Assembly (NCBI GenBank): GCA_023898685.1
Contig: CP060234.1
Location: 372,001-436,000, forward strand
DNA length: 64,000 bases
DNA from: Phycisphaeraceae bacterium
GTDB lineage: Bacteria; Planctomycetota; Phycisphaerae; Phycisphaerales; UBA1924
Direction: 5' to 3'
The notes under the pieces are model-generated. The model did not search any database and was not told the origin of the DNA. It saw nothing but the letters and a program-made list of their open reading frames with translations. This document shows, one piece after another, positions 27,135-36,000 of this stretch. The position numbers were made by a program, and so were the translations under genes. Every line of letters begins with the position of its first letter. The stretch's first letter is position 1.

Positions 27135-29549
27135 TCACCTCCACGACTGCCCGGCCCGGGGCCCGGCCCGCAGGGCCGATCGCCGCTCCCACCGTTCGAG
27201 CCGGCGCCGGGCAATCCACGCCGGCGCCCTCCAAGCGAGGACCATCAGCGCCGGCCCGAGCAGCACCGCGGCGAATGTGAGCACGACCCGCCACGCGGTC
27301 GCTTCGGGCAGGTCAGCCTCGATGCGGACGAAACACCGTCCATACCAGATCGCGAGGTACGCCAGTCCGGAGATCAGGAACGGCTTCCACTGCCGCAGCG
27401 CGCTGGCGAAGCAGAACCCGATCGCGAGCACGGGCAGCAGCACCAGCCAGGGCAGCCAGACGCCCCATGTCTCGTGGATCTCCATGAACAGCAGCGGGGC
27501 CATCAGGTGCGTCGGGAGCACCCAACGCAACACCTCGGCGATCCGACGGCGCAGCGGCGTGGGCCGACGCCCCAGGACCACCATTACCCCCACGAGGATC
27601 AACCCATTGATCGCGAACGCCCAGGCTTGCTTCGCCGGGTTCATCGGGTTCTCGTCCGCGTGCTCGAAGAGATACCACGCGGGCGCGAACAACGCCGCGG
27701 CCGTGATCCCCAGGCCCATCCAGAGCAGCGAGCCGCACAGCACCGGCGCCGCGTCGCGCTGTTTGGCCCGCCGCCGCCCGATCTCGCGGATGATCTCGTG
27801 CTCGCGCGCGTCGACGATCAGCCCGGCGGGCAGCGTCGCCACCCCGAGAAGCGCGAGCCAGAGCCCCCACCGCCCCAAGGCCACGGAGGGCATCGCGTCC
27901 AGCCCGCCGAAGACGAGGTAGAGCGACAGCCATCCCGCCCCCGCCCCAAGCACGCTGAAGAACGTGAACGCCGACGAACGGACCACCGCTCGCAGCGACC
28001 CCGCCAGCCCAAGCCCGACGAGCGACAGAGCGAGGATCTGCGCGTTCGCCAGCCCGGGCAGGGGCCGCTCGCCCCTGAAGAGCATCGCGGTGAGTTCGGA
28101 TGCGGGTCCCATCCCTGTGCCGTCGGCCCCCGCGAGCCACGCCGTGTGCCGCAACACCAGCCAGACCGCCGCGGGCAGCGCCACCTGCCCCGTGACCAGC
28201 ATCCCGACGCCGATCCGTTTCTCGCCCGCGCTCTGGAGGCGGTAGCCCAACCCGAGTGAGAGCAGCGCGAACAGCCACGCCGTCGCGATCCCGAGCGGGG
28301 CCCCAATGACATCCCACGTGTCGGCCAGCCCGACCACAAGACCCAGCGCGAGGATCCACCCGCCCAGGTAGAGGCTCACCTGGCTCGCCTGAAGCCGCCT
28401 CGCGTCGATGATCCAGGGCGATTCCGCCCGTTGCAAGTCGGCCAGCACACGCGTGACGACCTCGGTCTCACGCGGCGTGATCAGCCCCAGCCGCCTCCAT
28501 TCCCTTGTCTGGAGGATCTGCTGCTCGATCTGCTCGTCGAACTTCGATTCGAGCAGACGGGGACGGGCCGAGACCGTCTCACGACGCAGGTAGCGCCGAA
28601 GGTCGGCGGCCATCGCGGCGGCGTCGGGATACCTATCGCCCGGCTCGGGTTCCATCGCCGCGAGGCAGATCTTCTGGAGGTCAGCGGGCACGCCCGGGGA
28701 ATAGTGCTCGGGAAGCGGCACCGCGCCACGCCGCAGCAGATCGATCACGACCGCCGGGGCCGTGCGTTTCGGGAAGGGCGTCCGGTCGGTCAGCAGCTCG
28801 TAGAGCATCACCCCGAGCGAGAAGACGTCGACCGATGGGTCGATCTCGGCGTGCGCGGTCATCAGCTCGGGCGCCGAATACCCCGGCGTGCCCCCCCGGG
28901 GCGTGGCGATCCAGCTCGGGTCCGACTCGGCCCGGGCCAGCCCGAAGTCCACGATCGTGGGTCGCTCGTCGTGGTCAACCAGCACGTTGGAGGGCTTGAG
29001 GTCCCCGTGCACCAGCCCCGCCTGGTGCATCGCCGCGACCGCGTCGACCACACGGAGCAGGATCGAAATGCGGTGCTTCGTCTCGAAGGGCTTGCAGAAG
29101 CGGGTGAGATCCGCCCCGTCGACCCAGTCCATCACGAGGAAGGGCGTCTGGCCGACCAGCGAGACCTCGATCACACGGCAGAGGTTCGGGTGGTTGAGCC
29201 TCGCCATCGCGCGGGCCTCGCCCACAAGCCGGTCGTGGGCCCGGAGCCCGGGGTCCTCGTCGGGGTTGGGGTCGAGCACGGTCAGCAGCTTGATCGCCAC
29301 CCGCCGCCCGAGCTGCGTGTCGCGGGCGGCGAATACACGCCCCATCCCGCCCTCGCCCGCGAGCGATTCGATGCGGTAGCGATCGCCCACCGCACGCTCG
29401 GCCTCGGCGAGGAGCTGGTCGGGCGACGGCGTGGTGCTCAACCAGCCGGGCCTCGGCGCCTCGGTCGAAGGCGCTCGCGTCGACGGTGCGGGCGCGGTCG
29501 GTTCTTCGTGCGGGTTGGTGCCGATCTGCGTTCCCCCCACAGCTATCAC
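27135..29549 (-). CDS. Membrane Ser/Thr protein kinase with multi-span C-terminal domain
   Basis: Hanks-type kinase, 804 aa. The kinase domain spans about residues 57-335: GEGGMGRVF (Gly loop), VAIKLL (Lys), HGDLKPSNVLV (catalytic loop with His-Gly-Asp in place of His-Arg-Asp), IVDFGLA (DFG) and GTPGYSAPEL. A short linker (RETEVVTRVLADL) leads to about ten hydrophobic segments (about 395-790), an unusual C-terminus that could be a sensor or transporter-like domain. The N-terminal 50 residues are Pro/Thr-rich. GTG start at 29549; a GTG at 29540 is also possible. The target and signal are unknown. Confidence 0.9.
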   Translation of the reverse strand: MIAVGGTQIGTNPHEEPTAPAPSTRAPSTEAPRPGWLSTTPSPDQLLAEAERAVGDRYRIESLAGEGGMGRVFAARDTQLGRRVAIKLLTVLDPNPDEDPGLRAHDRLVGEARAMARLNHPNLCRVIEVSLVGQTPFLVMDWVDGADLTRFCKPFETKHRISILLRVVDAVAAMHQAGLVHGDLKPSNVLVDHDERPTIVDFGLARAESDPSWIATPRGGTPGYSAPELMTAHAEIDPSVDVFSLGVMLYELLTDRTPFPKRTAPAVVIDLLRRGAVPLPEHYSPGVPADLQKICLAAMEPEPGDRYPDAAAMAADLRRYLRRETVSARPRLLESKFDEQIEQQILQTREWRRLGLITPRETEVVTRVLADLQRAESPWIIDARRLQASQVSLYLGGWILALGLVVGLADTWDVIGAPLGIATAWLFALLSLGLGYRLQSAGEKRIGVGMLVTGQVALPAAVWLVLRHTAWLAGADGTGMGPASELTAMLFRGERPLPGLANAQILALSLVGLGLAGSLRAVVRSSAFTFFSVLGAGAGWLSLYLVFGGLDAMPSVALGRWGLWLALLGVATLPAGLIVDAREHEIIREIGRRRAKQRDAAPVLCGSLLWMGLGITAAALFAPAWYLFEHADENPMNPAKQAWAFAINGLILVGVMVVLGRRPTPLRRRIAEVLRWVLPTHLMAPLLFMEIHETWGVWLPWLVLLPVLAIGFCFASALRQWKPFLISGLAYLAIWYGRCFVRIEADLPEATAWRVVLTFAAVLLGPALMVLAWRAPAWIARRRLERWERRSALRAGPRAGQSWR

Positions 29550-29575
29550 CCCGCGTCACTTTACCACATGTGGGC

Positions 29576-29683
29576 GTGCCACCGAGATCGGCTCTGCGAT
29601 CTCGGTGCCGTTCCCCCAGACCTTGATCGACCGGGTGTCATTCAGCCCGAGCACCGAGATCGGAGGACCGATCTCGGTGGCAC
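29576..29683. repeat. Two-hairpin intergenic repeat (BIME-like), CACCGAGATCGG type
   Basis: The outer 16-nt arms (29576-29591 and 29668-29683) are perfectly complementary. Each half is also its own hairpin: CACCGAGATCG pairs with CGATCTCGGTG in both the left (29579-29608) and right (29652-29681) units. It lies in the gap between the kinase start and the tatA stop. Confidence 0.88.
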
Positions 29684-29770
29684 GACGCATCAACACGAGG
29701 CGTCAATGAGAAGCCGCGGGATCCACATCCCGCGGTCACCATAGATGCGCATCCCCATGCTCCGCCCGTA

Positions 29771-30091
29771 TCAGTCCCGCGGCGCTTCGGCCCCGGCGCT
29801 CTCGGACGAATCGATGTTCCGATGGGCCGGCTCGGGCTCTGGCCCCTGGCTCACGCGCTGGTCGACCCCGCCCGAGGTCAGGGGGGGCTTGGCCGAGTTG
29901 TATGAGCGCTGCTGAGGGGGGGGCGACTGGATGTCGTCGCCGATGTCGTGCATGCCCTTCTTGAACTCGCGCATCGCGTCGCCGATGCTCCGGGCCACCG
30001 AGGGGAGCCGGCTCCCGAAGAGCAGCAGCATCACGACGCCGATGATCAGCCATTCCCAGCCGCCCGGCATGCCAAGTGCAAGCGTGTTCAA
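29771..30091 (-). CDS. tatA: Sec-independent translocase TatA/TatE-type component
   Basis: Pore-forming Tat subunit that exports folded proteins across the inner membrane; 106 aa. A short N-terminus (MNTLALGMPGG) precedes the membrane helix WEWLIIGVVMLLLFG, the FGSRLP hinge, and an amphipathic helix (ARSIGDAMREFKKGMHDI). The tail is polar and disordered. I chose TTG at 30091 because GGAG is 6 nt upstream; an ATG at 30070 would begin MPGGWEW. No tatC is adjacent. TatB is less likely because the tail is short. Confidence 0.88.
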   Translation of the reverse strand: MNTLALGMPGGWEWLIIGVVMLLLFGSRLPSVARSIGDAMREFKKGMHDIGDDIQSPPPQQRSYNSAKPPLTSGGVDQRVSQGPEPEPAHRNIDSSESAGAEAPRD

Positions 30092-30200
30092 GCCAAACTC
30101 CCGTCCGTGCGGTGTCCAGAGCCGATCACAGGGCGATCGGGGCTCCCGAAGGCCCATTCGATTCAAGTCCACGGTTCGAAGCCTGTCAACCCGAATCCGG

Positions 30201-31088
30201 TCAACCGGGCCCCAGCGATCTCATCGCCACCTCGACCACGTTGCCCAGCAGCACCGCCACCGTCATCGGCCCCACGCCCCCGGGAACCGGGCTGAGCCAC
30301 CCCGCGACGTGCCGCACGCCCTCGAAGTCCACGTCCCCCACCACGCGGCCCTTCCCGTCGGCGCCGATGACGCGGTTCACCCCCACATCGATCACCGCCG
30401 CCCCGGGCTTGACCCATTCGGGCGTCACCAAGCCCGCACGCCCCGCGGCCGCCACCAGCACGTCGGCCGAACGCGCCAATTCCTCGATCCCCTCCGTCCA
30501 CTCGTTGCAGCTCACGACCGTCGCGTCCCGCGTCATCAGCAGCGCCGCGGCTGGCTTGCCCACCGTGTTGCTCGCCCCCACCACCACGGCCCGCTTGCCC
30601 CTCAGCTCGATCCCGGTCGAGTCGATCAGCCGGAGGGTCGCGAGCGCGGTGCACGGCGCGAAGCTCGAATACCCGTAGACGATGTTCCCGATGTTCGCCG
30701 GATTGACCCCCTCGACGTCCTTCTCCGGGCCGATCCGGCTCTTGATCTTGTGCTCGTCGATCGACGCCGGGAGGGGCATGTGCACCATGATCGCGCGCAC
30801 GTTCCTGTCCGCGTTCAGCCCGTCGATCACACCGAGCAGGCTCTTCTCGTCGGTGTCCGCACCCAGCTCATGGAGGTTGTAATCGATCCCGAGCGCCCCG
30901 CACGTCTTCGCCTGGTTCTCAGCATAAACACGGGCCCCGCCCCCGCCGGCCCGGCCCGTGTCGACCAGCACGGCGTCGAGGCTCACCGTTCCCCCCGCGG
31001 CGCGCACCGCCTCTGCCCGGTCCGCGATCCCCTCGCGTTCGAGTCGGGCAAGCTCCTTGCCGTCGATGATCTGGGCTTCGGTCGCCAT
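30201..31088 (-). CDS. folD: Bifunctional methylenetetrahydrofolate dehydrogenase/cyclohydrolase
   Basis: Interconverts 5,10-methylene-, methenyl- and 10-formyl-tetrahydrofolate; 295 aa, the usual length. Signatures: YAENQAKTCGALGI (Tyr and catalytic Lys), VHMPLPASID, VVVGASNTVGKPAAALL (NADP-binding) and LSPVPGGVGPMTVAVLL. In the first motif the Lys two residues before the catalytic Lys of the E. coli enzyme is Gln here. The start codon is 24 nt from the divergent ligA start; the gap holds a palindrome with a -10-like hexamer on each strand, and no ribosome site is visible. Confidence 0.96.
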   Translation of the reverse strand: MATEAQIIDGKELARLEREGIADRAEAVRAAGGTVSLDAVLVDTGRAGGGGARVYAENQAKTCGALGIDYNLHELGADTDEKSLLGVIDGLNADRNVRAIMVHMPLPASIDEHKIKSRIGPEKDVEGVNPANIGNIVYGYSSFAPCTALATLRLIDSTGIELRGKRAVVVGASNTVGKPAAALLMTRDATVVSCNEWTEGIEELARSADVLVAAAGRAGLVTPEWVKPGAAVIDVGVNRVIGADGKGRVVGDVDFEGVRHVAGWLSPVPGGVGPMTVAVLLGNVVEVAMRSLGPG

Positions 31089-31092
31089 GCGA

Positions 31093-31112
31093 GGCCCATC
31101 ATATCATGGGCC
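31093..31112. promoter_or_regulatory. Palindromic bidirectional promoter core between folD and ligA
   Basis: The whole 24-nt gap contains GGCCCAT-CATATC-ATGGGCC, with perfect 7-nt arms. It holds two overlapping -10-like hexamers: TATCAT on plus (31102-31107), 5 nt before the ligA GTG, and TATGAT on minus (31098-31103), 9 nt before the folD ATG. Both messages would have almost no leader. The promoter role is an inference. Confidence 0.6.
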
Positions 31113-33332
31113 GTGCCGACTTCTGCCCGAGCCCGCGTCGAAGAACTCCGCGATCTGCTGCGTCGCGCCGATCGCGCCTACCACCGCGACGCGGCGCCGA
31201 TCATGTCCGACCGCGAGTATGACGGGCTGATCGCCGAGCTCGCGTCGATCGAGGCCGACCACCCCGAACTGGACGACCCCAACAGCCCGACGCACCGCGT
31301 GGGCGGCGAGCCGATCGAGGGCTTCCGGACAGTGATGCACGCCGTCCCGATGCGGTCGATCGATAACACCTACAACGAGGACGACGTCCGGGCCTGGGTC
31401 GACCGCGTGCATCGATCTCTCGGAACCGACGCCGGCGCTGAGGCCCCCGAAGCGTCGGGACTCTTCGGATCCACCCCCGAGCCCCCCCGCTTCGTCTGCG
31501 ATCCCAAGATCGACGGCGTCGCGATGTCCCTCCGCTACGAGCAAGGCGCCCTCGTCCACGCCCTCACCCGGGGTGACGGCGAGAAGGGCGACGACGTCAC
31601 CCACGCCGCGCGCACGATCCGCGCCATCCCCCTCCACCTCGACACGACCACGACCAATGCCCCCGCCATTCTCGAGGTCCGGGGCGAGGTCTTCATCCCC
31701 CGCCCCGAGTTCGAGCGGATCAACGCCGAGCGGGAGAGGGCGGGCGCCGACCCGTTCATGAACCCCCGCAACGCCTGCGCCGGGACGATCAAGCAGCTCG
31801 ACCCCGCCGCCATCGCCGAGCGCCGCCTCCGCTTCATCGCCCACGGACGGGGCGAGATCTCCGACGACGCCTTTGCGCCGACCCACACCGCCTTCCTCGA
31901 GAAGGTCACGCGCCTCGGCCTACCCGTCAGCCCTCACACCACCCCGGCCAACGACGCCGATGGCATTCTCCGCATCATCGAGGCGTTCGAAATCGAGCGG
32001 GCCGAGCTCGACTACGACACCGACGGCATGGTCGTCCGCGTCGATTCGTTCGCCCAGCAGGACGCCCTGGGATTCACCAGCAAGGCCCCCCGCTGGGCCA
32101 TCGCGTACAAGTACGCCGCGGAGCGCAAGCCCACCAAGCTGCTCGACGTCGAGTTCCAGGTCGGCAAGACCGGCAAGATCACCCCCCGCGCCATCATGGA
32201 GCCCGTCCTCCTCGCCGGCACCACCGTCCGGCACGCCTCCCTCCACAACTTCGGGCTCGCCCGCAAGAAGGACATCCGCATCAACGACACGGTGCTCGTC
32301 GAGAAGGCCGGCGAGATCATCCCCTACGTCGTCGAGCCCGTCCTCGCCGACCGCCCCAGGAACGCGAAGTGGATCGCGCCGCCCGCCGAGTGCCCCGTCT
32401 GCGGATCCACCGTCGAGATCGAGGCGGCCAACGGCGAGGTCTATTCCCCGGGCGATGCGTTCCACCCCGAGACCGAGACCGCCCGCCGCTGCGTCAACCC
32501 CGAGTGCCCCGCCCAACTCCGCGAGAAGCTCGTCTGGTTCGTCGGTCGCGACCAGATGGACATCGACGGCCTGGGCGAGCAGACCATTGACCAGATCCTC
32601 GCCACCGCCGGCACCGACGCCCCCATCCCCCTCCGCGGCTTCGCCGACCTCTTCCGCCTCGCCGAGCATCGCGACGCCCTGCTCGCCCTCGAGCGCATGG
32701 GCGAGAAGAAGCTCGACAATTTGCTCAACGGGCTCGAGACGGCGAAGGGCCGGGGCCTCGCCCGCGTGCTCGCGGGCCTGGGCATCCGCCACGTCGGCTC
32801 ATCAACCGCGAAGGCGATCGCCCGCGTCTTCCCCGACCTCGACGCCCTGCTCGCCGCGCCCGTCCACCGCCTCATGCCCAAGGCGTTCAACACGATGTCG
32901 GCCGCGAAGCGAGAGGCGTTGTCGGGCTCGCCCGACAAGCTCGACGACGACTACGAGACGGGCCTCGGCGCCGACACCGCCCCGATCGTCCACGCCTACC
33001 TCCACAGCAAGGCCGCGAGGCACACATTCGATGAACTCCGGTCCGTAGGCATCGATCTCACGAGCCGGGACTACGTCGCGCCGGGCCAAGCCCCCGCCCC
33101 CGACAGCCCCTTCGCCGGCAAGACCATCGTGCTGACCGGCACGCTCGGGTCCTTCCAGCGCAACGACCTGAAGGACAAGCTCGAAGCCCTCGGCGCCAAG
33201 GTCACCGGCTCGGTCTCCAAGAACACCGACCTCGTCATCGCGGGCGAGAGCCCCGGCAGCAAGCTCGACAAGGCCAACGCCCTGGGCGTCGAGGTGTGGG
33301 ATGAGGAGCGGTTGTTGAAGGCGCTGGGATAG
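31113..33332 (+). CDS. ligA: NAD-dependent DNA ligase
   Basis: Seals nicks in DNA using NAD; 739 aa. Domains in order: Ia region (ADRAYHRDAAPIMSDREYD), adenylation domain with the catalytic Lys in CDPKIDGVAMSLRYEQG, OB fold (FQVGKTGKITPRA), Cys4 zinc finger (CPVCGS with CVNPECPAQ), helix-hairpin-helix repeats (GLGIRHVGSSTAKAIA) and a C-terminal BRCT domain (GKTIVLTGTLGSF, LGAKVTGSVSKNTDLVIAG). I chose GTG 31113 because the frame upstream is antisense to folD. No Shine-Dalgarno; TATCAT lies 5 nt before the start, so it is probably leaderless. Confidence 0.97.
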   Translation: MPTSARARVEELRDLLRRADRAYHRDAAPIMSDREYDGLIAELASIEADHPELDDPNSPTHRVGGEPIEGFRTVMHAVPMRSIDNTYNEDDVRAWVDRVHRSLGTDAGAEAPEASGLFGSTPEPPRFVCDPKIDGVAMSLRYEQGALVHALTRGDGEKGDDVTHAARTIRAIPLHLDTTTTNAPAILEVRGEVFIPRPEFERINAERERAGADPFMNPRNACAGTIKQLDPAAIAERRLRFIAHGRGEISDDAFAPTHTAFLEKVTRLGLPVSPHTTPANDADGILRIIEAFEIERAELDYDTDGMVVRVDSFAQQDALGFTSKAPRWAIAYKYAAERKPTKLLDVEFQVGKTGKITPRAIMEPVLLAGTTVRHASLHNFGLARKKDIRINDTVLVEKAGEIIPYVVEPVLADRPRNAKWIAPPAECPVCGSTVEIEAANGEVYSPGDAFHPETETARRCVNPECPAQLREKLVWFVGRDQMDIDGLGEQTIDQILATAGTDAPIPLRGFADLFRLAEHRDALLALERMGEKKLDNLLNGLETAKGRGLARVLAGLGIRHVGSSTAKAIARVFPDLDALLAAPVHRLMPKAFNTMSAAKREALSGSPDKLDDDYETGLGADTAPIVHAYLHSKAARHTFDELRSVGIDLTSRDYVAPGQAPAPDSPFAGKTIVLTGTLGSFQRNDLKDKLEALGAKVTGSVSKNTDLVIAGESPGSKLDKANALGVEVWDEERLLKALG

Positions 33333-33337
33333 GCCGG

Positions 33338-33415
33338 GGCGCCATGACTCGCCATCTTCGACGCCGTCGTGCTCCCGGGTTCACTGCTGCGCCGCAGACG
33401 GCGGGCAGTGGCGCC
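33338..33415. repeat. Two-hairpin intergenic repeat, degenerate GGGTGCCACG family copy
   Basis: Ends are GGCGCC on each side (33338-33343, 33410-33415). Inside are an ATGACTCGCC-type left unit and a CACTGCTGCGCC right unit, as at 53655-53736 and 62891-62992, but with more mismatches. It directly follows the ligA stop. Confidence 0.7.
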
Positions 33416-33573
33416 GAGCGAGCCTAGCAATGGAACCCCGAGAAGCGGCACCATCCCCGCCGTCTCCCAGATTCGGCTTGCCCGCCCACCCCTCTTTTCA
33501 TAACCTGTTCGCAACACACGGGTTGTGGCGGCTTCCGTTCCGACCGCCCGCACCCGCCAAGGGGAACGAGATC

Positions 33574-34662
33574 ATGCACCGATCCGCCATCGTCTGCCTC
33601 GCCATCGTCACGGCCGCGAACGCCCAGACCATCGACTTCGAGACACAGCCCGACGGCTCGACACCCGTCGACAACCAGCAGCTTCCGCTCGACGCCCCCT
33701 ACGCCGTCGGCTTCAATGGGGGCACGCTCCACGTCCTGCTCGGCTTTGACGTCGACGGCGACGGCGTCGTCGAGACACCCGCTGTTTTCGAGGCGACCGG
33801 CTCAGACCCGATCACCGCGTTCGACGCGTTCGGCGCCGACGGGCCAGCCCCCGCGTTCGCCGAGCAGCTCGGGCAGTGGTTCCTCCGCAGCGAATCGGCG
33901 CTCAACAACAGCGCTCCCGTCGGCATCCTCGTCGCCCAGTACGACCAGCCGGTCCCGGGGTGCGCCGGGGAGATCTGGGACATCGACGGGCCCGAGCAAT
34001 GGGAGATCCGCGGCTATCGTGCGGGCGAGACCGATCCGGTCGTTACGGTCCTCAGTCCGGCCGGCGGATTCAACGGCGAGCCGTGGGTGTTCACGCTCGC
34101 CGACCCCACGGTGGGCTTCTCGAGGCTCGAGATCGAGCACATCGGCACGCGTCCCAACAACCAGCTGGGCCTCGCGTTCAACAACTTCATCGCCAGCGAG
34201 ACGGTCCCGGGGCCCACGATCCTGACCACGCAGCCCCTCGGCGAGATCCGCAACGCCGAGGGAACCGAGACCGTCACGGTCTACTGGTCGGTCCCGGTCA
34301 CGCTCACCGAGGACGACGTCACGGTCGTGACCGATGACGGGCTCGACCTGCCCGTCTCGATTGACGTCACGGGATCGGGCACGCAGGCCACGACGATCAT
34401 CTTCCGAGGCCCCCCGGGCGGCAGCGGCGGCGGGCCCAACGACCCGTTGCTCAACAACGCCTATCGCATCACAATCGGCGGTGTGGCGCGCGACGCGTCC
34501 AACAACGTGCTCATCGATGGCGACAACGACGGCATCGCGGGGGGCGACGCGGTCTTCACGATCGCCCACCGCTGCCTGGCCGATATGGCGCAGCCGGCGG
34601 GGATCTTCGACCTCGCGGACGTGCTCATGTTCGTCGAGTCGTTCAATAGCAACTGCGAATGA
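33574..34662 (+). CDS. Secreted protein with shortened GC-type dockerin tail
   Basis: Exported protein of 362 aa, function unknown. Signal peptide MHRSAIVCLAIVTAANAQ resembles that of the EEP-dockerin protein. The body begins TIDFETQPDG, has FDVDGDGVVETPAVFEA, and later an Ig-like segment (LGEIRNAEGTETVTVYWS, then DDVTVVTDDGLDLPVS). The C-terminus has a single dockerin-like repeat (DMAQPAGIFDLADVLMFVES) ending NSNCE instead of the usual pair. GGGGAACG precedes the ATG. It converges on argH 24 nt away. Confidence 0.75.
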   Translation: MHRSAIVCLAIVTAANAQTIDFETQPDGSTPVDNQQLPLDAPYAVGFNGGTLHVLLGFDVDGDGVVETPAVFEATGSDPITAFDAFGADGPAPAFAEQLGQWFLRSESALNNSAPVGILVAQYDQPVPGCAGEIWDIDGPEQWEIRGYRAGETDPVVTVLSPAGGFNGEPWVFTLADPTVGFSRLEIEHIGTRPNNQLGLAFNNFIASETVPGPTILTTQPLGEIRNAEGTETVTVYWSVPVTLTEDDVTVVTDDGLDLPVSIDVTGSGTQATTIIFRGPPGGSGGGPNDPLLNNAYRITIGGVARDASNNVLIDGDNDGIAGGDAVFTIAHRCLADMAQPAGIFDLADVLMFVESFNSNCE

Positions 34663-34686
34663 CCCGCGCTTGCGCGACGAGCGTTC

Positions 34687-36000
34687 TCACCCGAGTGTCC
34701 TGAGCCTCGCCTCGATCTGATCCAGCCCCAGGTTCGCGCACCCGCCCAGCGAGACCCGCGCGTCGATACTCGCCCCGGCATCGGCGATCTCGGTCGCGTC
34801 GCCAATCTCAGCCGCGGCCTGCCGATACGCGTCGCGGAAGGGCAGGCCCCCGGTCGACAGCTCGACCGCGCGGTCGGTCGCGAGCATCGCCCGGTCGATC
34901 GCGGCCTTCATCCGCTCGGGGTGGAGCGTGCAGGTCTCGATCAGGCGTGGGATGTGCCACAACGCCTCGAGCGTGACCTTGACCACCCGGATCAGCGGGG
35001 GCTTGGTGAGCTGGAGGTCGCGGTGGTAGCCCGAGGGGAGGCTCACGACCTGCTGGATCTCCGCGAGCGCCCCGCCCACCACCGCCGCCGAGCCCCGCAG
35101 GAGCTCGGCCATGTCCGGGTTCTTCTTGTTGGGCATGATCGACGAGCCGGTGACGAAGCCCGGGCCCAGCGTGACGAAGCCAAACTCCTCGGTGGAGAAC
35201 AGCGAGAGATCCCACGCGAGGCGGCGGACTTCCTGCATCGCCTGCCAGAGCACCGAGACCACCTGGGCCTCGATCCGCCCCCGCGATGCCTGGGCCGACA
35301 TCGGGTTGATCTGCACGCGGGCGAAGCCCAGCTCTTCTGCAACTTGCTCGCGGGGCAGGGGCACGTTGACGCCGTAGCCCGCCGCGGTGCCCAGGGGGCA
35401 CGAATCGATCCACCGCCGCGTGAGCACGCACAGCTCCGCGGCGTCGGCGAACGACTCGGCGAACGAGCCCATCCACAGGCCCACGGTCGAGGGCACGGCG
35501 CGTTGCAGGTGGGTGTAGCCCGGCATGGGCGTGCGTTCTTCCGCCCGTGCGAGCGACAGCGCCGCCCGGGCCGAGGCGATGAGCGCCGCCTTGACCCGAT
35601 CGAGCGCGTCGAGCATGTAGAGCCGCAGCGCCACGGCCACCTGGTCGTTCCGCGAGCGACCCAGGTGGACGCGCTTTCCCGTCTCCCCCACGCGCCCGAC
35701 GAGGTAGGACTCGATCGCGGTGTGCCCGTCCTCGTAGCTCGTGTCGAGCACGAACCCGCCCGCCTTGTAGTCCTCGGCGAGGTCGGCGAGCGCGTGGTCG
35801 AGCGCCTCGGCGTCGGACCGGGTGAGCAGGTCGATCGACGCGAGCCCCCGCACGTGGGCCCTCGTCGCCCGGATGTCGTGCTCGAACAGCTCGCGGTCGA
35901 GCAGCACGTCGTCCCGGCTCATGAACGACATGGCGTCAGACTTATCGCCGGACTGGGCATCGGCGTCCGAGCCAGCCTTGGCCCACAGCGGGCGGGTCAT
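34687..36000 (-). CDS. argH: Argininosuccinate lyase
   Basis: Cleaves argininosuccinate to arginine and fumarate, the last step of the pathway; 437 aa. Signature TGSSIMPNKKNPDMAELLRG, plus VHLGRSRNDQVAVALRLYM and TPMPGYTHLQRAVPSTVG, identify ArgH within the fumarase/aspartase superfamily. Its ATG overlaps the argC TGA (ATGA), implying translational coupling. It is the last gene of the seven-gene minus-strand arginine operon. The C-terminus is slightly short compared with the 457 aa of E. coli. Confidence 0.96.
   Translation of the reverse strand: MTRPLWAKAGSDADAQSGDKSDAMSFMSRDDVLLDRELFEHDIRATRAHVRGLASIDLLTRSDAEALDHALADLAEDYKAGGFVLDTSYEDGHTAIESYLVGRVGETGKRVHLGRSRNDQVAVALRLYMLDALDRVKAALIASARAALSLARAEERTPMPGYTHLQRAVPSTVGLWMGSFAESFADAAELCVLTRRWIDSCPLGTAAGYGVNVPLPREQVAEELGFARVQINPMSAQASRGRIEAQVVSVLWQAMQEVRRLAWDLSLFSTEEFGFVTLGPGFVTGSSIMPNKKNPDMAELLRGSAAVVGGALAEIQQVVSLPSGYHRDLQLTKPPLIRVVKVTLEALWHIPRLIETCTLHPERMKAAIDRAMLATDRAVELSTGGLPFRDAYRQAAAEIGDATEIADAGASIDARVSLGGCANLGLDQIEARLRTLG

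Noticed and set aside
29576..29683. CRISPR-like repeats in intergenic palindromes
   Set aside because: The units are paired inverted repeats, not regularly spaced direct repeats with spacers, and no cas gene is present.
29931..31112. N-terminal extension of LigA by about 390 residues
   Set aside because: It is antisense to folD and low-complexity; LigA homology begins at the GTG at 31113.
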